A stretch of DNA of 64,000 nucleotides from Sipunculus nudus (taxonomy: Eukaryota > Annelida > Sipuncula > Golfingiida > Sipunculidae): assembly GCA_026874595.1 (NCBI GenBank), contig CM049316.1:12452839-12516838 (forward strand), read 5' to 3'. Position numbers and translations under genes: made by a program. Every line of letters begins with the position of its first letter. Position 1 is the stretch's first letter. Of this stretch, positions 13,901 through 24,822 are shown piece by piece. The notes under the pieces were generated by a model. That model saw only the letters and a program-made list of their open reading frames with translations, ran no database searches and was not told where the DNA came from.

Positions 13901-16900
13901 ATTCTTTCTACACCTGACCTTAGCCTAGTATTCCTTCTACACCTGACCTTAGGCTAGTATTCCTTCTACACCTGACCTTAGGCTGGTATTCCTTCTACAC
14001 CTGACCTTAGGCTGGTATTCCTTCTACACCTGACCTTAGGCTGGTATTCCTTCTACACCTGACCTTAGGCTGGTATTCCTTCTACACCTGACCTTAGGCT
14101 GGTATTCCTTCTACACCTGACCTTAGGCTGGTATTCCTTCTACACCTGACCTTAGGCTGGTATTCCTTCTACACCTGACCTTAGGCTGGTATTCCTTCTA
14201 CACCTGACCTTAGGCTGGTATTCCTTCTACACCTGACCTTAGGCTGGTATTCTTTCTACACCTGACCTAAGGCTGGTATTCCTTCTACACCTGACCTTAG
14301 GCTGGTATTCCTTCTACACCTGACCTTAGGCTGGTATTCCTTCTACACCTGACCTTAGGCTGGTATTCCTTCTACACCTGACCTTAGGCTGGTATTCCTT
14401 CTACACCTGACCTTAGGCTGGTATTCCTTCTACACCTGACCTTAGGCTGGTATTCCTTCTACACCTGACCTTAGGCTGGTATTCCTTCTACACCTGACCT
14501 TAGGCTGGTATTCCTTCTACACTGGGTCTTAGTCTCATACTTCTACACTTGATCTTAGTCTGGTATTCTTCTACACTTGATTCCAGTCTGATTTTCCTTC
14601 TGCACATACAGGTATTCCTTCTAAACTAAACCTATGGCTTATATTCCTTTAACACTTTAATTTGGTATATTAGCTTCACACTTAGTTCATACACCTCCTG
14701 AAATCTTTAAAAGTCTAAATTATTGAAATTTCTGTAAGTCCCTTTTATTAGTTGTGTAATAAAGAGTGGCATGCTGTGAATAGAGGTAATTCCATTTAGG
14801 TAATATATTTGGTGAATAATTTTTACCATATAGAATTTGTAAAAGGTTATATTTTTGGAACTAGAGAGCTCATTTGCTGAAGGACATATCTGTTGGGACA
14901 GATGTGTTTGTTATAATTAATTATATTATGGTGTCAAATATGTTGGTATAACACCACATTTAATTGTAGTTACACCTTTGTTGAATTAAGTTTACTTGGT
15001 GTATTTATTCTGTCAGAATCCTAGAAGTTAGTGGAGTAGGGGAACACTGGAAGAAAGAGCTTGAAAGAGCAATGGAAGCCAAAGCTATGGTTGAAGGAAA
15101 GCTGGCAAAGGCTGACCAGAACAACCAGGAGCTGCGGCGAAGGTCAGCTAAACCACAACACGGGCACATTTATCTGTATCAGTGCAATATTGACGTAAAC
15201 AGTATTTTTCAGATCTATAAAGAGCCCTCTTCCGATTAGGTGCTAAACTAGTAACTATTGCTTGCCTGTAAATTGTGTATAGAAAGGTTTCGAATCTCTG
15301 CCTGCAACTGCCCTGCACCCAATAAGAAAAGAGTCTTACACAGAAATGTTTGCAACCCTGTGATTGATTGTAAGCAAGACATAGATAGACTGGTACACTG
15401 TAGTTTTAGTAACCTAATCACAAGGTTGCAAACAGTTCTGTGTGGGTCTGCTCTGAATTGATCTAATTTCTTACTTTTTATTGTTTCATTTGACAAAATG
15501 TGCAACATTGTAAAGATGAAATCAAGATGATGCCAAATAGGACCTGCTGTTGAGAAAAAGGTCATGTCAGTTGTTATACCAGATTTGGTAATCTTTTATT
15601 GATAAAATATTAACATTTTTGTAAAAGGAGAATCTGTAAATATATTAAATAACCATAATTGCATCATTTACTTGTGTAATATGGTTTTGATTTGAAATTG
15701 GAGGTGAGGAAAATGTTTTAACTGTATTTAATTTACTTTAAACTATCTTGACAAACTCTTATGGCTTTATAGAATGTTTTTCTTGCAATACAGGAAAAAA
15801 GATAATAAATTTTTTTTTTCTGTCAGGGAAGCCAGTTTTCTTTCAGATAATCTCGACATAATTATATACATCAAAATTCAAATAGAATGTTGAAAGAAAT
15901 AAACACTTGGTAAATTTTTCTTAAATCTACTTTGTTACTTTTCTTTTAGAATCTCCATCCTAGATGCTGAGGTCACTAACAGAAAGGAAGATCTTGGGCG
16001 GACACACGTTGTCAAAGAAGAGATGGAAGCTAAAGTTAGCGGCATCAGACAGAAAAACCAAGAGCTAGAAGCCAGGTATCATGATAATGAATTCCGTGAT
16101 ACAGAAAACATGGTGTCACCTGCACTGTTAACTCACTTTCCTAAATCTTCTGTGCCCGTCAGTATAAATTCATATTTTCCATAAATTTTGGTTGGTTTTA
16201 TTTTTGCTCGGATAAAATTTCATTATTCTAACTTTTACCACAGGGCCACCGGATTAAATAGGTGAGGGTGGCAGATTATTAAATATTGGCTTTGGGAGGC
16301 AAAAATAACATACAGATTTGTTTATTGTACCATTAAGTGTATAATACTTTGTCAAGAAATGTCTTCACATTTGTCACGCTTAAAGTTGGTCTTTCAGAAT
16401 AGCCGAGTTTGAAGCCATTCTGATACACAGGAAGGAAGTGATGGAGGCGGCCATGACAGAGAAGGAAGAATTACAAAGTCAGCTCTGTCAACTACAGCAG
16501 TGTAACGAGGAGCTCGTGCAGAGGTGAGACTTCAGGCTGTGTGATCAGTATTCTTCCATCAACTATCCAATAGATGTGTCAAAACAAACGTCTAGCTAGG
16601 AAAGGATGTAATTACTTGAGTCCTCTGTACGATCCATATGTGTCCCTTAATTCCTGTAAATTCCTGGGAAATGACAATATCAAAATGTAGGCCTTGAAGT
16701 AAGTAGAAGCATCCTGGAAAACTGGATAATATTAGAGTTAGCATGCAAATTTTTTCAAATTCAGCCAACCAAAAATGTGAATATCATTCATTCTAATTAT
16801 CAATCATATGTAATAATGAACTGACCCTAACCTTTGGATTAAACCTAATTCTTGCTTATTAAGTGTCATCCTATATTCCTATCTCTTTCATCACATGAGC

Positions 16901-19900
16901 CACAATGACCATTTTCTTCTTTAAATTGCATCAATTACCACTATATCATATTATTAATGATTTTGTCCTAGGGACTGCCTCAAAAGTTCAGGAATTGTCA
17001 TGGAAAATGTCCTGGAATTTTGAAAGTCTAAATGTGTAAAAGCCCTGCACTGACTTTAGTAAGGGCTAAAACAAGTAGAAAATATCAGACTTGAACAACA
17101 CTCATTGACTGTTATCTAAGTCTGGTGTACTTGTTACCAAGGTGACACTACAACTGAATATTTTTAAAGACAAAGTTACATAGATTTCTGATAAAAATGT
17201 ATGAACATGATTTATGTTATTTGTATTTTCTTAAGAATGGCTGAAATAGCTGATAAAGAAGAAGAGGTAAAGAAAGCGATAACTGCATCCAATGAAAACC
17301 TCGAGCGGGAACTCAAGATACAAGAGCTGAACAACCAGGAGTTAACAGAGAGGTCAGTGATAAAGGTCACAGAGGTCAGTAATAAGGGTCACAGAGGTCA
17401 GTGATAAAGGTCACAGAGGTCAGTAATAAGGGCCACAGAGATAAATGTCACAGGTGGCTGATTGTCTGAGGTGTCAGTGATATAGTCTTAAGGGTAAGCA
17501 ATAAGGGTCACAGGTCAGTGATAAAGGTCACAGAGGTCAGTGATAAAGATCAGAGGTCAATGGCAAAGATCACATAGAGACCAATGATATGGCTTGTGTG
17601 TATAGTGATAAATATCAAAGAGAGGTCATTGAAAAGGTCACATAGTGACATTTTCTCATATGCATTAATTGAGATTAATTATTATATCAAACTATGTTTG
17701 TTGGATCCGGTCCATGGTACTATCAGATGTCCTGTTATAGTCTTATTGTTCATTGCAATATATGACCATCAAACAAAATGGTCAACATTTAACTAGTGAC
17801 TTCCAGCATTTTATAATCATCAGCATTCACTAATTAATACATCGATCAGACACAATATGCATAGAAATGCATTGTATATGATAATTTATTCCAGTTTGAG
17901 TGCTCTACAACAAGAACTGGAAGAGGTGCAGAAGAAACATCTTGAAACAGCAGCAGAGAAGAAAGAGTAAGTGAGACATTATTGATGCTTCTGGATATGT
18001 AAGACTTTAATTATGCAGATTAGACTTGGCACTTTCATATCAGCAGCAATAGAACTAATGTTCCTAATCTGTATTGCACAGAACCCGTTGCAACAAAAAT
18101 GATTAAAGTTGGTCAAAATATTTCAAGGCAGATTATCTGCATTTGAAACATGTAGCCTTTTTTGCTAGCCGGGTTACTGTTAAACTGTTCAGTAGTCAGT
18201 TGTCAGTAATTGATTACCATTTGTTGACTGATGATTGATATTAGCATTCCCTTGGTTTTCAGCCTTAATGTAAATTTAAGAGCAACGGGAGCAAGGTTTG
18301 TTCAGGTTTACTAAAGGGTAAATACAGACTCAACAGAGATTAAGTGTTGTTTCAACCAAGAGAGACAGCCTTTGCTGATACAAGCGTGACATTTTGTTAA
18401 TCTTGATGTAAAGCTGGGACGTGTTATATATTAAAATTAATGGTCACCAGACTTGAATTGAAAAGTTCTGTTCTGTCCATATAGATACATTATTCAATTG
18501 AATTATGTCAAATCTGCATATTTTTAATGAGGTTAGAGGCCCTGAGCCTTCCTTGTGATATTGCCGCGATAACTTTGAATTTGATGAGTTTTTATTGTCT
18601 AACCAATAATAACTCCCCTAGGTTCAATCCTCTGCAAAATCTGTCCATATTTAATGAGGTCACAAGATATACAATGGCGATATCATGCCCACTTGCCGTG
18701 CTCTTCTTAAAAATGTTATACACTTACTAGATAGGTTATATGAGAACTGTTGCAGCAACAAGAATGCAGTACTACAGTAGATTTCATGCAGTGAAGTTTA
18801 GCCAAGCTCTACAGTCAGACAGTATGATTTGTGAGTCCCTTGTATTGTACACTGGTAAAAATATATGCTATGTTACAAACTGCTTTCCATTACAGATTGT
18901 CAGAGCAGGCAGAGAAACACAAGACAGAACATGAGGCGTTCAAAGAAACGATAACTTTCTGGAAAAATAAAGCTGAAGAAAATGAAGCGGTAATTTACTC
19001 TTATATCATACAGTATCGTGTAGTATTTTTAGCTAAGCTCACTTTCATTCATGCTGAGCTTTAGTGATTGTACTTTGACCTTTGACTTTCCCTGTGGTCG
19101 TTTGACCATCCATAATTGGTGCACAAATTGTAACTATTATGCCTAGAAAGTTATTTAAGACAGGTAATGGTAGAATACCCTTAGAAACAAAAAAATTAGC
19201 TCACAGTGATCTGTATTCTGTGAACTTTGCAGTAAAAACTTACTTTTCATCACCATGACATTCAGGTTTAAAGCATTGTTTAAGGCTGTTGAACAAAAAT
19301 CTTACCATTGGACCACAAATTTTAAAAATTTGATCTGAGGCTGGAAGTGCCACTAATATTCCCCAATCCCCACCCAATTTTTTATGCATTTTACTTTTTA
19401 CTGTCCCAATGGCCATTTTATGTATACCTGTATATCATTAAATCAGCTAGTGAATAGTTGTTTAATTATATTAAATCATTAATCAGCAGCAAATAAATTC
19501 TAAAGGCCTGTATTAAAACAAGGTATCTGGAAAGAACACAGGTTCTTTCTTACTCCTTATAAAATTTTTTCATGAATGAATGCAAAACCCCTTTTATACT
19601 TGCTGTTTGTATGTATACTTTTGTGTTATGGTATTCTTTTGGAATTCACCACGAGATGACTTTGAACAAAAGTTTATAAATCAAATAAAAAAATTCTCAT
19701 ATTTCTCTCATTCTTTCTCCAGTATGCAGCTGGGCTGGCTGGTCACCATAATCCGAACCAGCGTATCCAGTACATCCAGAATCTCCGAGAGCAGTTACAG
19801 GACACACGAGAGGTGAGTCAAATATCAACAATGGTGGGACACACCTGAACATGAAACCAGTTTACAAAAACAAAACAAAACGTAGAAACATTGAAATATA

Positions 19901-22900
19901 CTTCTATCACAAAACCATGAAGCCCTCTGTAGTGTTCTTTCAAGGTAAAGACACCACATTTGAGTAATGGCACATTTATCATTGTCAGAAACTTTTGGCT
20001 CATGCTCATTGTGTGCAGTTATTGTGTCCGCCAAAACAGGGTTTTGCGAATACTGTTTTCAGCCCAACGCCACCGCCGCCGCGTAGGTGTCCGGAGAACT
20101 CCTCTGTAACCGCTGGGCGGAATTTAACAAAACCCGGGATTATGTTTAGGTCACATGTGAACTGCTGCACCCCGCTTTTGTTTTGACCTCTGACCTTTCC
20201 TCTGTGCTCTGCGTCCATCTGTGCGTCTGTTATGACACATTAACCCACATATCTCGGGAACCGTTTGACCGATCCTGAATAAATATTTGCACAAATGTAG
20301 CCCTTGGTAAGCTTTATAACATACATAAAAAATGGTGGCGCCACCTGCAACCATTTTTGCACAGTGTCCATCTGTTCATCTGCCTTGGGATAAAATCACT
20401 CATATCTCTGCTTTGGTTTGACTTATCCACCTGAAAGTTTGCATGTGTATACATCCTGGACAGCTCTCTTGATTTCATGACAGGTGGTGCCACCTACATT
20501 CATGTACGATGCAGAAATCCAAGCTCAGATCTCGGGAACTGTTTGACAGATTGGGCCAAAATTTTGCACATGTATAGATGTTGCATAGCTGTTTATCATA
20601 CGCAAAACTTGTGGCGCCACCTGCAAACATTTTTGCACAGCGTCCGTCTGTTTGTCTGCCATGGGATAAAATCACTCATATCTCTGCACTGGTTTGACTT
20701 ATCTGCCTAAAATTTTGCAGGTTTAGACATCTTGGATAGCTTTCTGGATTTTGTTGCAGGTGGCGCCACCTACATATATGTTTACGCTGCAGACATCAAG
20801 GCTTATGTCTCGGGAACATGACCGATTGGGCCAAAATTTGCATGTGTATAAATCTCACATAGCTCTTATTCATATACAAAACTGGTGGCGCCACCTGCAA
20901 CCATTTTTGCACAGCGTCCGTATGTTTGTCTGCTGTGGGATAAAATCACTCATATCTCTGCACTGGTTTGACTTATCTGCCTAGAATTTTGCAAGTTTAT
21001 AAATCTTGGATAGCTTTCTTGATTTTATGACAGGTGGCACCACCTACATTTATGTTTATGCTGCAGACATCCAAGCTCATCTCCGGAAACGTTTGCCTGA
21101 TTGGGCCAAAATTTTGCATGTGTATAGATCTCACATAGATCTTTATCATACGCAAAACTGGTGGTGCCACCTGCAACCATTTTTGCACAGGGTCTGTCTG
21201 TTTGTCTGCCATGGGATAAAATTACTCATATCTTGGCAGTTGTGTGATTTTTTGCATTTGTATACAACTTTGATAGCTTTCTGGATTTTGTGGTAGGTGG
21301 CACAACCTACATACACATTTCGGCTGCAGACATCCATGCTAATATGCAACACACCTCAATCTATTTCCCCTTGCCACTCAATCCATTCCTCACTTCTCCC
21401 GTTCCACTCTGATTTTGGAGGATACACAGTCGCTTTTCGACTACCTGTATTCTAATCAGATGGTGTTTTTTATCAAGACTTGCCCAATTAGGGCCAGACC
21501 TGGGATCATTTCTGAATTTGATAAAAAATGAATCAGAAAAGAGAAGATTTAGTGAATTATAATTTGATTGAATAAATTAAAAAATCAAATGAGTTATACC
21601 TGACATACAATTGAACCTCGGATGAATTCAGCACTATTGAAGAACAAATGCTCCAGCTGTCACATTTTCCAAAGTGTCACTCATGATATGTTGTTAATGT
21701 CTTTCGAGTAGTTCTCTCAGTAGACCAGCCATGTTGAGTTTGGGATAAGTCCAACACTGTCAGAAGAAGCATTCTGAGCAGGATATATTCACTGTAACGG
21801 AGTTTTGTCTCCACACATGCATCAATGAATGATCTTATATTCAAAAGATTGCAGCTTTTTTTATTTTAAAGTAAATTTGACTGTTTTAAGAATTGTTTGA
21901 AATGAATTTGAATTCATATTTCCCCAACATATTTGATTGATCTGAATTAGAACTGTCATAAAAGATGTCAGTCTTGTAGCAGAAAATACAGATTTCTGGC
22001 CAGTGGGAAACCTTTTATCTGAGTCCTTATTAAAAGTTGTGAATTTATATTTGGTATTCCAGCCAGGAAAAATCTAGTTGTGGTAGGTTCATATAAGAGA
22101 TTTAATATGGCACCAAGGAGTGCTGTCAGTAACAAGGCATGCCTCAAACTCGTTTTATAATGTGTGTTATGTAAGACAGTGACTCTTAATTAAGACTGCA
22201 TATAACATGTTTACAGCACACATTTGAGGCATATTTGAAGTATAAACTGATTTTACTGAACAGCAGAAAGAAATTACATTTCCCATGCACTGTAAATAAA
22301 TTTTGACATGTTAAGGTCAGGTTATTCAAATTTTCTGATATAAAAAAGTGTTCTTTTTCTCTTCAAATCTGCCCCACTTGTGTGTATGGTGAATGGGTAC
22401 TTTTTACTTTTTCAGTCTTAATAAACACCAGTTTGGTTTTAGCACAAAATTATGTTAGTACCACCTCTACTAATTTTTGGCTTACAGTTTATTTTTGTTC
22501 ATATTCAAAGCAGCTAATGCAGGCTAAAAGTAGCACAGCCTCAAATTGGTTAAATTCAGATACAGAACTATTTAGTTAAAATAGAAAATTGATCTATAAT
22601 TACCAATTTAAACTCTGGAATGTCTTTACGTGTGTTCCGAGCAATATGGAGAAACTTGTTTCCTTTTCCAGTCAGGGAGTTTTGGAGAGTTTGATTGGCC
22701 AAATTAGATTGGTTGGTCTGCTATATTTTTCACACATCTACTTGATGATTAGCTATGGTAGATGTTAAATATGCAAACAGGTCAAAAGTTTTCCAAACAG
22801 TTGTTTTGAAAAATAATAATGAAAACTCGCAGAAAAAATCAGGAAATATTTTATTTCATGAATGCAGGAAGTCAGCTTTAGTATCTTTCCATTTTGTATC

Positions 22901-23087
22901 AGTGTCATTACCAAGACAAACACAAGTTTATAGATTTTTTTATTTTCCATTCTTTTAGAAACTCTCTACCTCTACAGAAGAGATTGTGAAACTACGGGAC
23001 AGAAATGAAAAACTGGAGACCGCTTTAATGCGGAAGAGAGATGTCACGGGAACTCCGCTGAAAGAGAATGTTCCAAACAGATTATGA
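1930..23087 (+). CDS. KIF15: Kinesin-12 motor KIF15, stalk and C-terminal part (22 exons, 966 codons)
   Basis: Exons: 1930-2088, 2457-2663, 3297-3498, 4073-4203, 4794-4871, 5469-5666, 5956-6126, 6507-6713, 7995-8114, 8885-8932, 9362-9553, 9999-10133, 11170-11216, 11762-11887, 15017-15142, 15950-16075, 16398-16523, 17236-17352, 17895-17966, 18896-18989, 19723-19812, 22959-23087 (stop TGA). All use GT-AG and the frame is continuous. Nearly all of it is charged heptad coiled coil. Two landmarks match my memory of vertebrate KIF15: METLKIITTPKKA across exons 1-2, and the conserved C-terminal LAGHHNPNQRIQYIQNLRE, a motif shared with HMMR. The IITTP landmark favours KIF15. KIF15 is a plus-end-directed spindle motor that backs up kinesin-5 and binds TPX2 through its C-terminus. 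The motor domain lies left of the window. Past the landmark the stalk has roughly 910 residues, which I believe exceeds the vertebrate length; duplicated exons contribute. Confidence 0.9.
4299..4593. repeat. Three tandem copies of a 99-100 bp unit
   Basis: Copies start at 4300, 4400 and 4500 (TCTGTAGAATTTTAGTGATT) and differ by only a few bases, mainly the length of an A run and one C/T. This is a recent local triplication inside a KIF15 intron, just upstream of the exon at 4794. Confidence 0.95.
7006..7530 (+). mobile_element. Dispersed repeat starting with a 24-bp palindrome
   Basis: The repeat begins with the near-palindrome at 7006-7029 (TACTCCTGTCAT facing ATGACGGGAGTA), followed by TATGGTACACCC and a run of GTCTGTCTG. 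Its body consists of diverged subrepeats with TTTAATGA-GG/AGTC blocks and ends near GGTGCTCTTGTT. I recall this general form from molluscan genomes. It does not appear to encode protein. It occupies the 1.3-kb intron between KIF15 exons 8 and 9. A diverged partial copy is at 18480-18720. Confidence 0.6.
10692..10960. repeat. Minisatellite with units of 28 then 26 bp
   Basis: Units share the core GCAGAGTGTAGGCCTGTG. The first four are about 28 bp and variable; the next six or so are 26 bp and nearly identical, ending in TCTACTG. This fits a late expansion of a shortened unit. It lies in the KIF15 intron before the exon at 11170. Confidence 0.95.
11762..17352 (+). other. KIF15: Cluster of duplicated phase-2 exons in KIF15
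   Basis: Five consecutive exons (11762-11887, 15017-15142, 15950-16075, 16398-16523 at 126 nt each, and 17236-17352 at 117 nt) all begin and end in phase 2 inside an AGR arginine codon. Their peptides align with each other: a hydrophobic start (R-I/L-x-x-L/F-E), H/W-K-E near the middle, a K-x-x-L/M-E-x-K/Q-L segment and an N-x-E-L/K-E-L-x-R end. The next exons (17895-17966, 18896-18989) keep the same entry phase but are shorter. Because the units are symmetric, any one could be skipped or included without shifting the frame. This lengthens the coiled-coil stalk in steps of 42 or 39 residues (six 7-residue heptads per 42). Confidence 0.8.
11985..14525. repeat. 29-bp minisatellite, about 57 tight units, with a diverged left fringe
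   Basis: The unit combines CTTAGGCTGGTATTCC with TTCTACACCTGAC. A diverged fringe lies at 11985-12110 and 12585-12870; unrelated sequence at 12110-12585 separates the two parts. The tight array covers about 12870-14520. Variant units carrying CCTTAGTCTG start at 13135, 13338, 13541 and 13744, exactly 203 bp apart (7 x 29), so part of the array grew as a seven-unit block. It sits in the 3.1-kb KIF15 intron between two duplicated exons. Confidence 0.97.
17353..17640. repeat. Degenerate tandem repeat of about 22 bp beside a splice donor
   Basis: Imperfect copies of AGGTCAGTGATAAAGGTCAC follow the donor of the exon ending at 17352. The donor hexamer GTCAGT is part of the repeat consensus and recurs many times downstream, so the array offers several donor look-alikes. 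Confidence 0.85.
18480..18735 (+). mobile_element. Partial diverged copy of the 7006-7530 repeat
   Basis: Shares the TTTTTAATGAGGT blocks, the TGCCGCGATAACTT segment (compare the GTCGCCATGATAACTT block in the first copy) and a GTGCTCTT end. It has no clear terminal palindrome and no coding sequence. It lies in a KIF15 intron. Confidence 0.5.
20010..21350 (+). repeat. Tandem array of about 275-bp units centred on GGTGGCGCCACC
   Basis: Four to five units recur, with the block GTGGCGCCACCTGCAA at about 20335, 20612, 20886 and 21161. Each unit has a second GGTGGCGCCACC-type palindrome followed by CTACAT and then GCTGCAGACATC. Each also contains an ATATCTC segment and a TGGGCCAAAATTTTGCA block. 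The array fills much of the last KIF15 intron. It has no credible ORF. Its architecture resembles the array at 35040-36070. Confidence 0.9.
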
Positions 23088-23891
23088 CGGGGAGGGCCAG
23101 CCCATTGTGAAACTACACACATACACAAACACAGCTTGGGGTACACTGCTAAAAGGAATCCTGCATTACCTAGGGTTTCCCAAACAAATTTTGGTTTTCA
23201 CCAGAAAAAAGTTCTTATACCCAGCAAGCCTAAACTTAAGTTTCAAGCTTACAATACAGCTAAGCTTAAGACAGGTGAAGATAATACAACTGATTCTTTG
23301 AAAGGTTCACCTTCAGCCAACAGAGCAGTTAAGTTTGACAAGATGCCTGTTGCCACAACTTGTTACAGTGGATCACATGGAAACAGCCAATCAGCTTCAA
23401 TTACATGTCAAAGTAATCAATCAGCTGGTGGTAAACTTTACACTGACCAATCAGCAAAACCTCTATCTGCCAGTGACCAATCAGCAGAACCTTTACCTCA
23501 CAGTAACCAATCAATAGAACCTTCACCTCACATTGACCAATCAGCACAGAGCAAGCCTTGTGGGGCTTCAGTAAAGAATTTTGAAGGAGAAAATGAGCAA
23601 ACTGAGATTGAATGTAGGTCAACTGATGCTGATGGGGATGAAGATGAATGCAGCAGACTGACTGAATCATTTGTCCAGCGGCCTGACTATGACCAGGCAC
23701 CAGAGACTGGGTCTGAAATATTCAACCGAGAACATCACAACAGAACACCAAACCAGCATAACCAAACGGCACCTGGTGACATTGATTTGAATGAACAAAA
23801 CACTGCGTGGGGAAGCGGGATTGTGTCCGTGTTGGTTGATGCGTTACAGATGGCGCTAGATCCCAAAAATCCAAGTTCAGTGTGGAATTGA
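23088..23891 (+). other. In-frame open extension after the KIF15 stop (267 codons)
   Basis: After TGA at 23085-23087 the KIF15 frame stays open until TGA at 23889-23891. The first in-frame ATG is only at 23343. The peptide is polar and disordered-looking, with four about 10-residue repeats of the D/N-Q-S-A/I-x-P type near 23440-23560, an acidic patch (D-A-D-G-D-E-D-E) and a final hydrophobic stretch (S-V-L-V-D-A-L-Q-M-A-L). So long a stop-free run is unlikely by chance in DNA of this composition. It could be a C-terminal extension reached by readthrough (the context is TGA-C), a product of alternative splicing, a former coding tail now cut off by the TGA, or chance. I cannot choose between these from sequence alone. 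Confidence 0.5.
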
Positions 23892-24347
23892 TCAGTCAAA
23901 TTAGCCTATTCTTCCATATGAAATATTCAACAAAATTTATGTGTTACATTAATGTGATGAAACCATCATTTTGATCTCTTAAAAAAGGTATAAAAATGCC
24001 ATCTGATGACAGTATTAGACTTCAAAAGTCATTTATTTCATGCAGTTTTGTTTAAAATCTGTAATCATGGCAGTGAGCATGACCGGTCCAGCATCAGCAA
24101 GTTCAAATGCTAATATACAGACATTTTATTTTCTCTTGTGAACATGTAAAAAAATAGTAACTTTTTTTTGTCATACATAGAAAAATGCAATATTTTATAA
24201 TAATAACAGTCGATTGAATGATAATAACCATTGAAATTTATTTATTTATCAGATTCTGGGTTTTCTGCATCATTTTTGGGGCTTGTGGGATGGGGATTGT
24301 CCCTCCTATATACATATCTCAGATGAAAGCCTGTAAGGGAAATGTCT

Positions 24348-24353
24348 AATAAA
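24348..24353 (+). promoter_or_regulatory. KIF15: Candidate poly(A) signal of KIF15
   Basis: AATAAA occurs about 1.26 kb after the KIF15 stop and 460 bp after the end of the open extension. It is one plausible signal among several AT-rich candidates, and nothing in the sequence confirms its use. Confidence 0.3.
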
Positions 24354-24822
24354 AATCCCTTTGAAACATGGGTGCTCCAATTGAGATAGGCATATTACCT
24401 CACTGTATCAAATCGTAAACGAGATATATTGCTATCTGTCATGTGCAATATGGACATCCAGTCTGATCAGTAGTTGAATTGTCATATTCATGGTTAAATA
24501 CCCTGTTTCTGAGGTGTAATTATACAATTTTTGGAGATAATGCCATTGATGATAATCACTTTTTCTGGAAATAATACAATCTCTAGGGGGAACTGTACTT
24601 TGTCTAGAGATGGAACTGAATCTATGTGTAACTTTCTTTACCAATTCTGAAGATAACACTCTTTAGGTGTAACTTCTACCTCTGGAGATAACATGATCAA
24701 GGTGTGGTGGTAATTAATTTCTCTGAAGAAAAACAGGATCCAGGTGTAATTGTGCTTTCTCTAAGCTGTAGCTATGTGTAACTACAAGCTATGTGTAACT
24801 ACCATTTCTAGAGATAGCCATT

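Noticed and set aside
12870-14520. CRISPR-like array
   Set aside because: Units are contiguous with no unique spacers, and the locus is in a eukaryotic intron.
1930-23087. HMMR (RHAMM) instead of KIF15
   Set aside because: The C-terminal GHxNxxQ motif is shared by both, but the METLKIITTP landmark and the long upstream stalk fit KIF15; the motor domain outside the window would settle it.
23343-23891. Independent small gene starting at the first ATG in the KIF15 downstream frame
   Set aside because: The frame is exactly that of KIF15 and is open from the stop codon onward, so a link to KIF15 is simpler than a separate gene.
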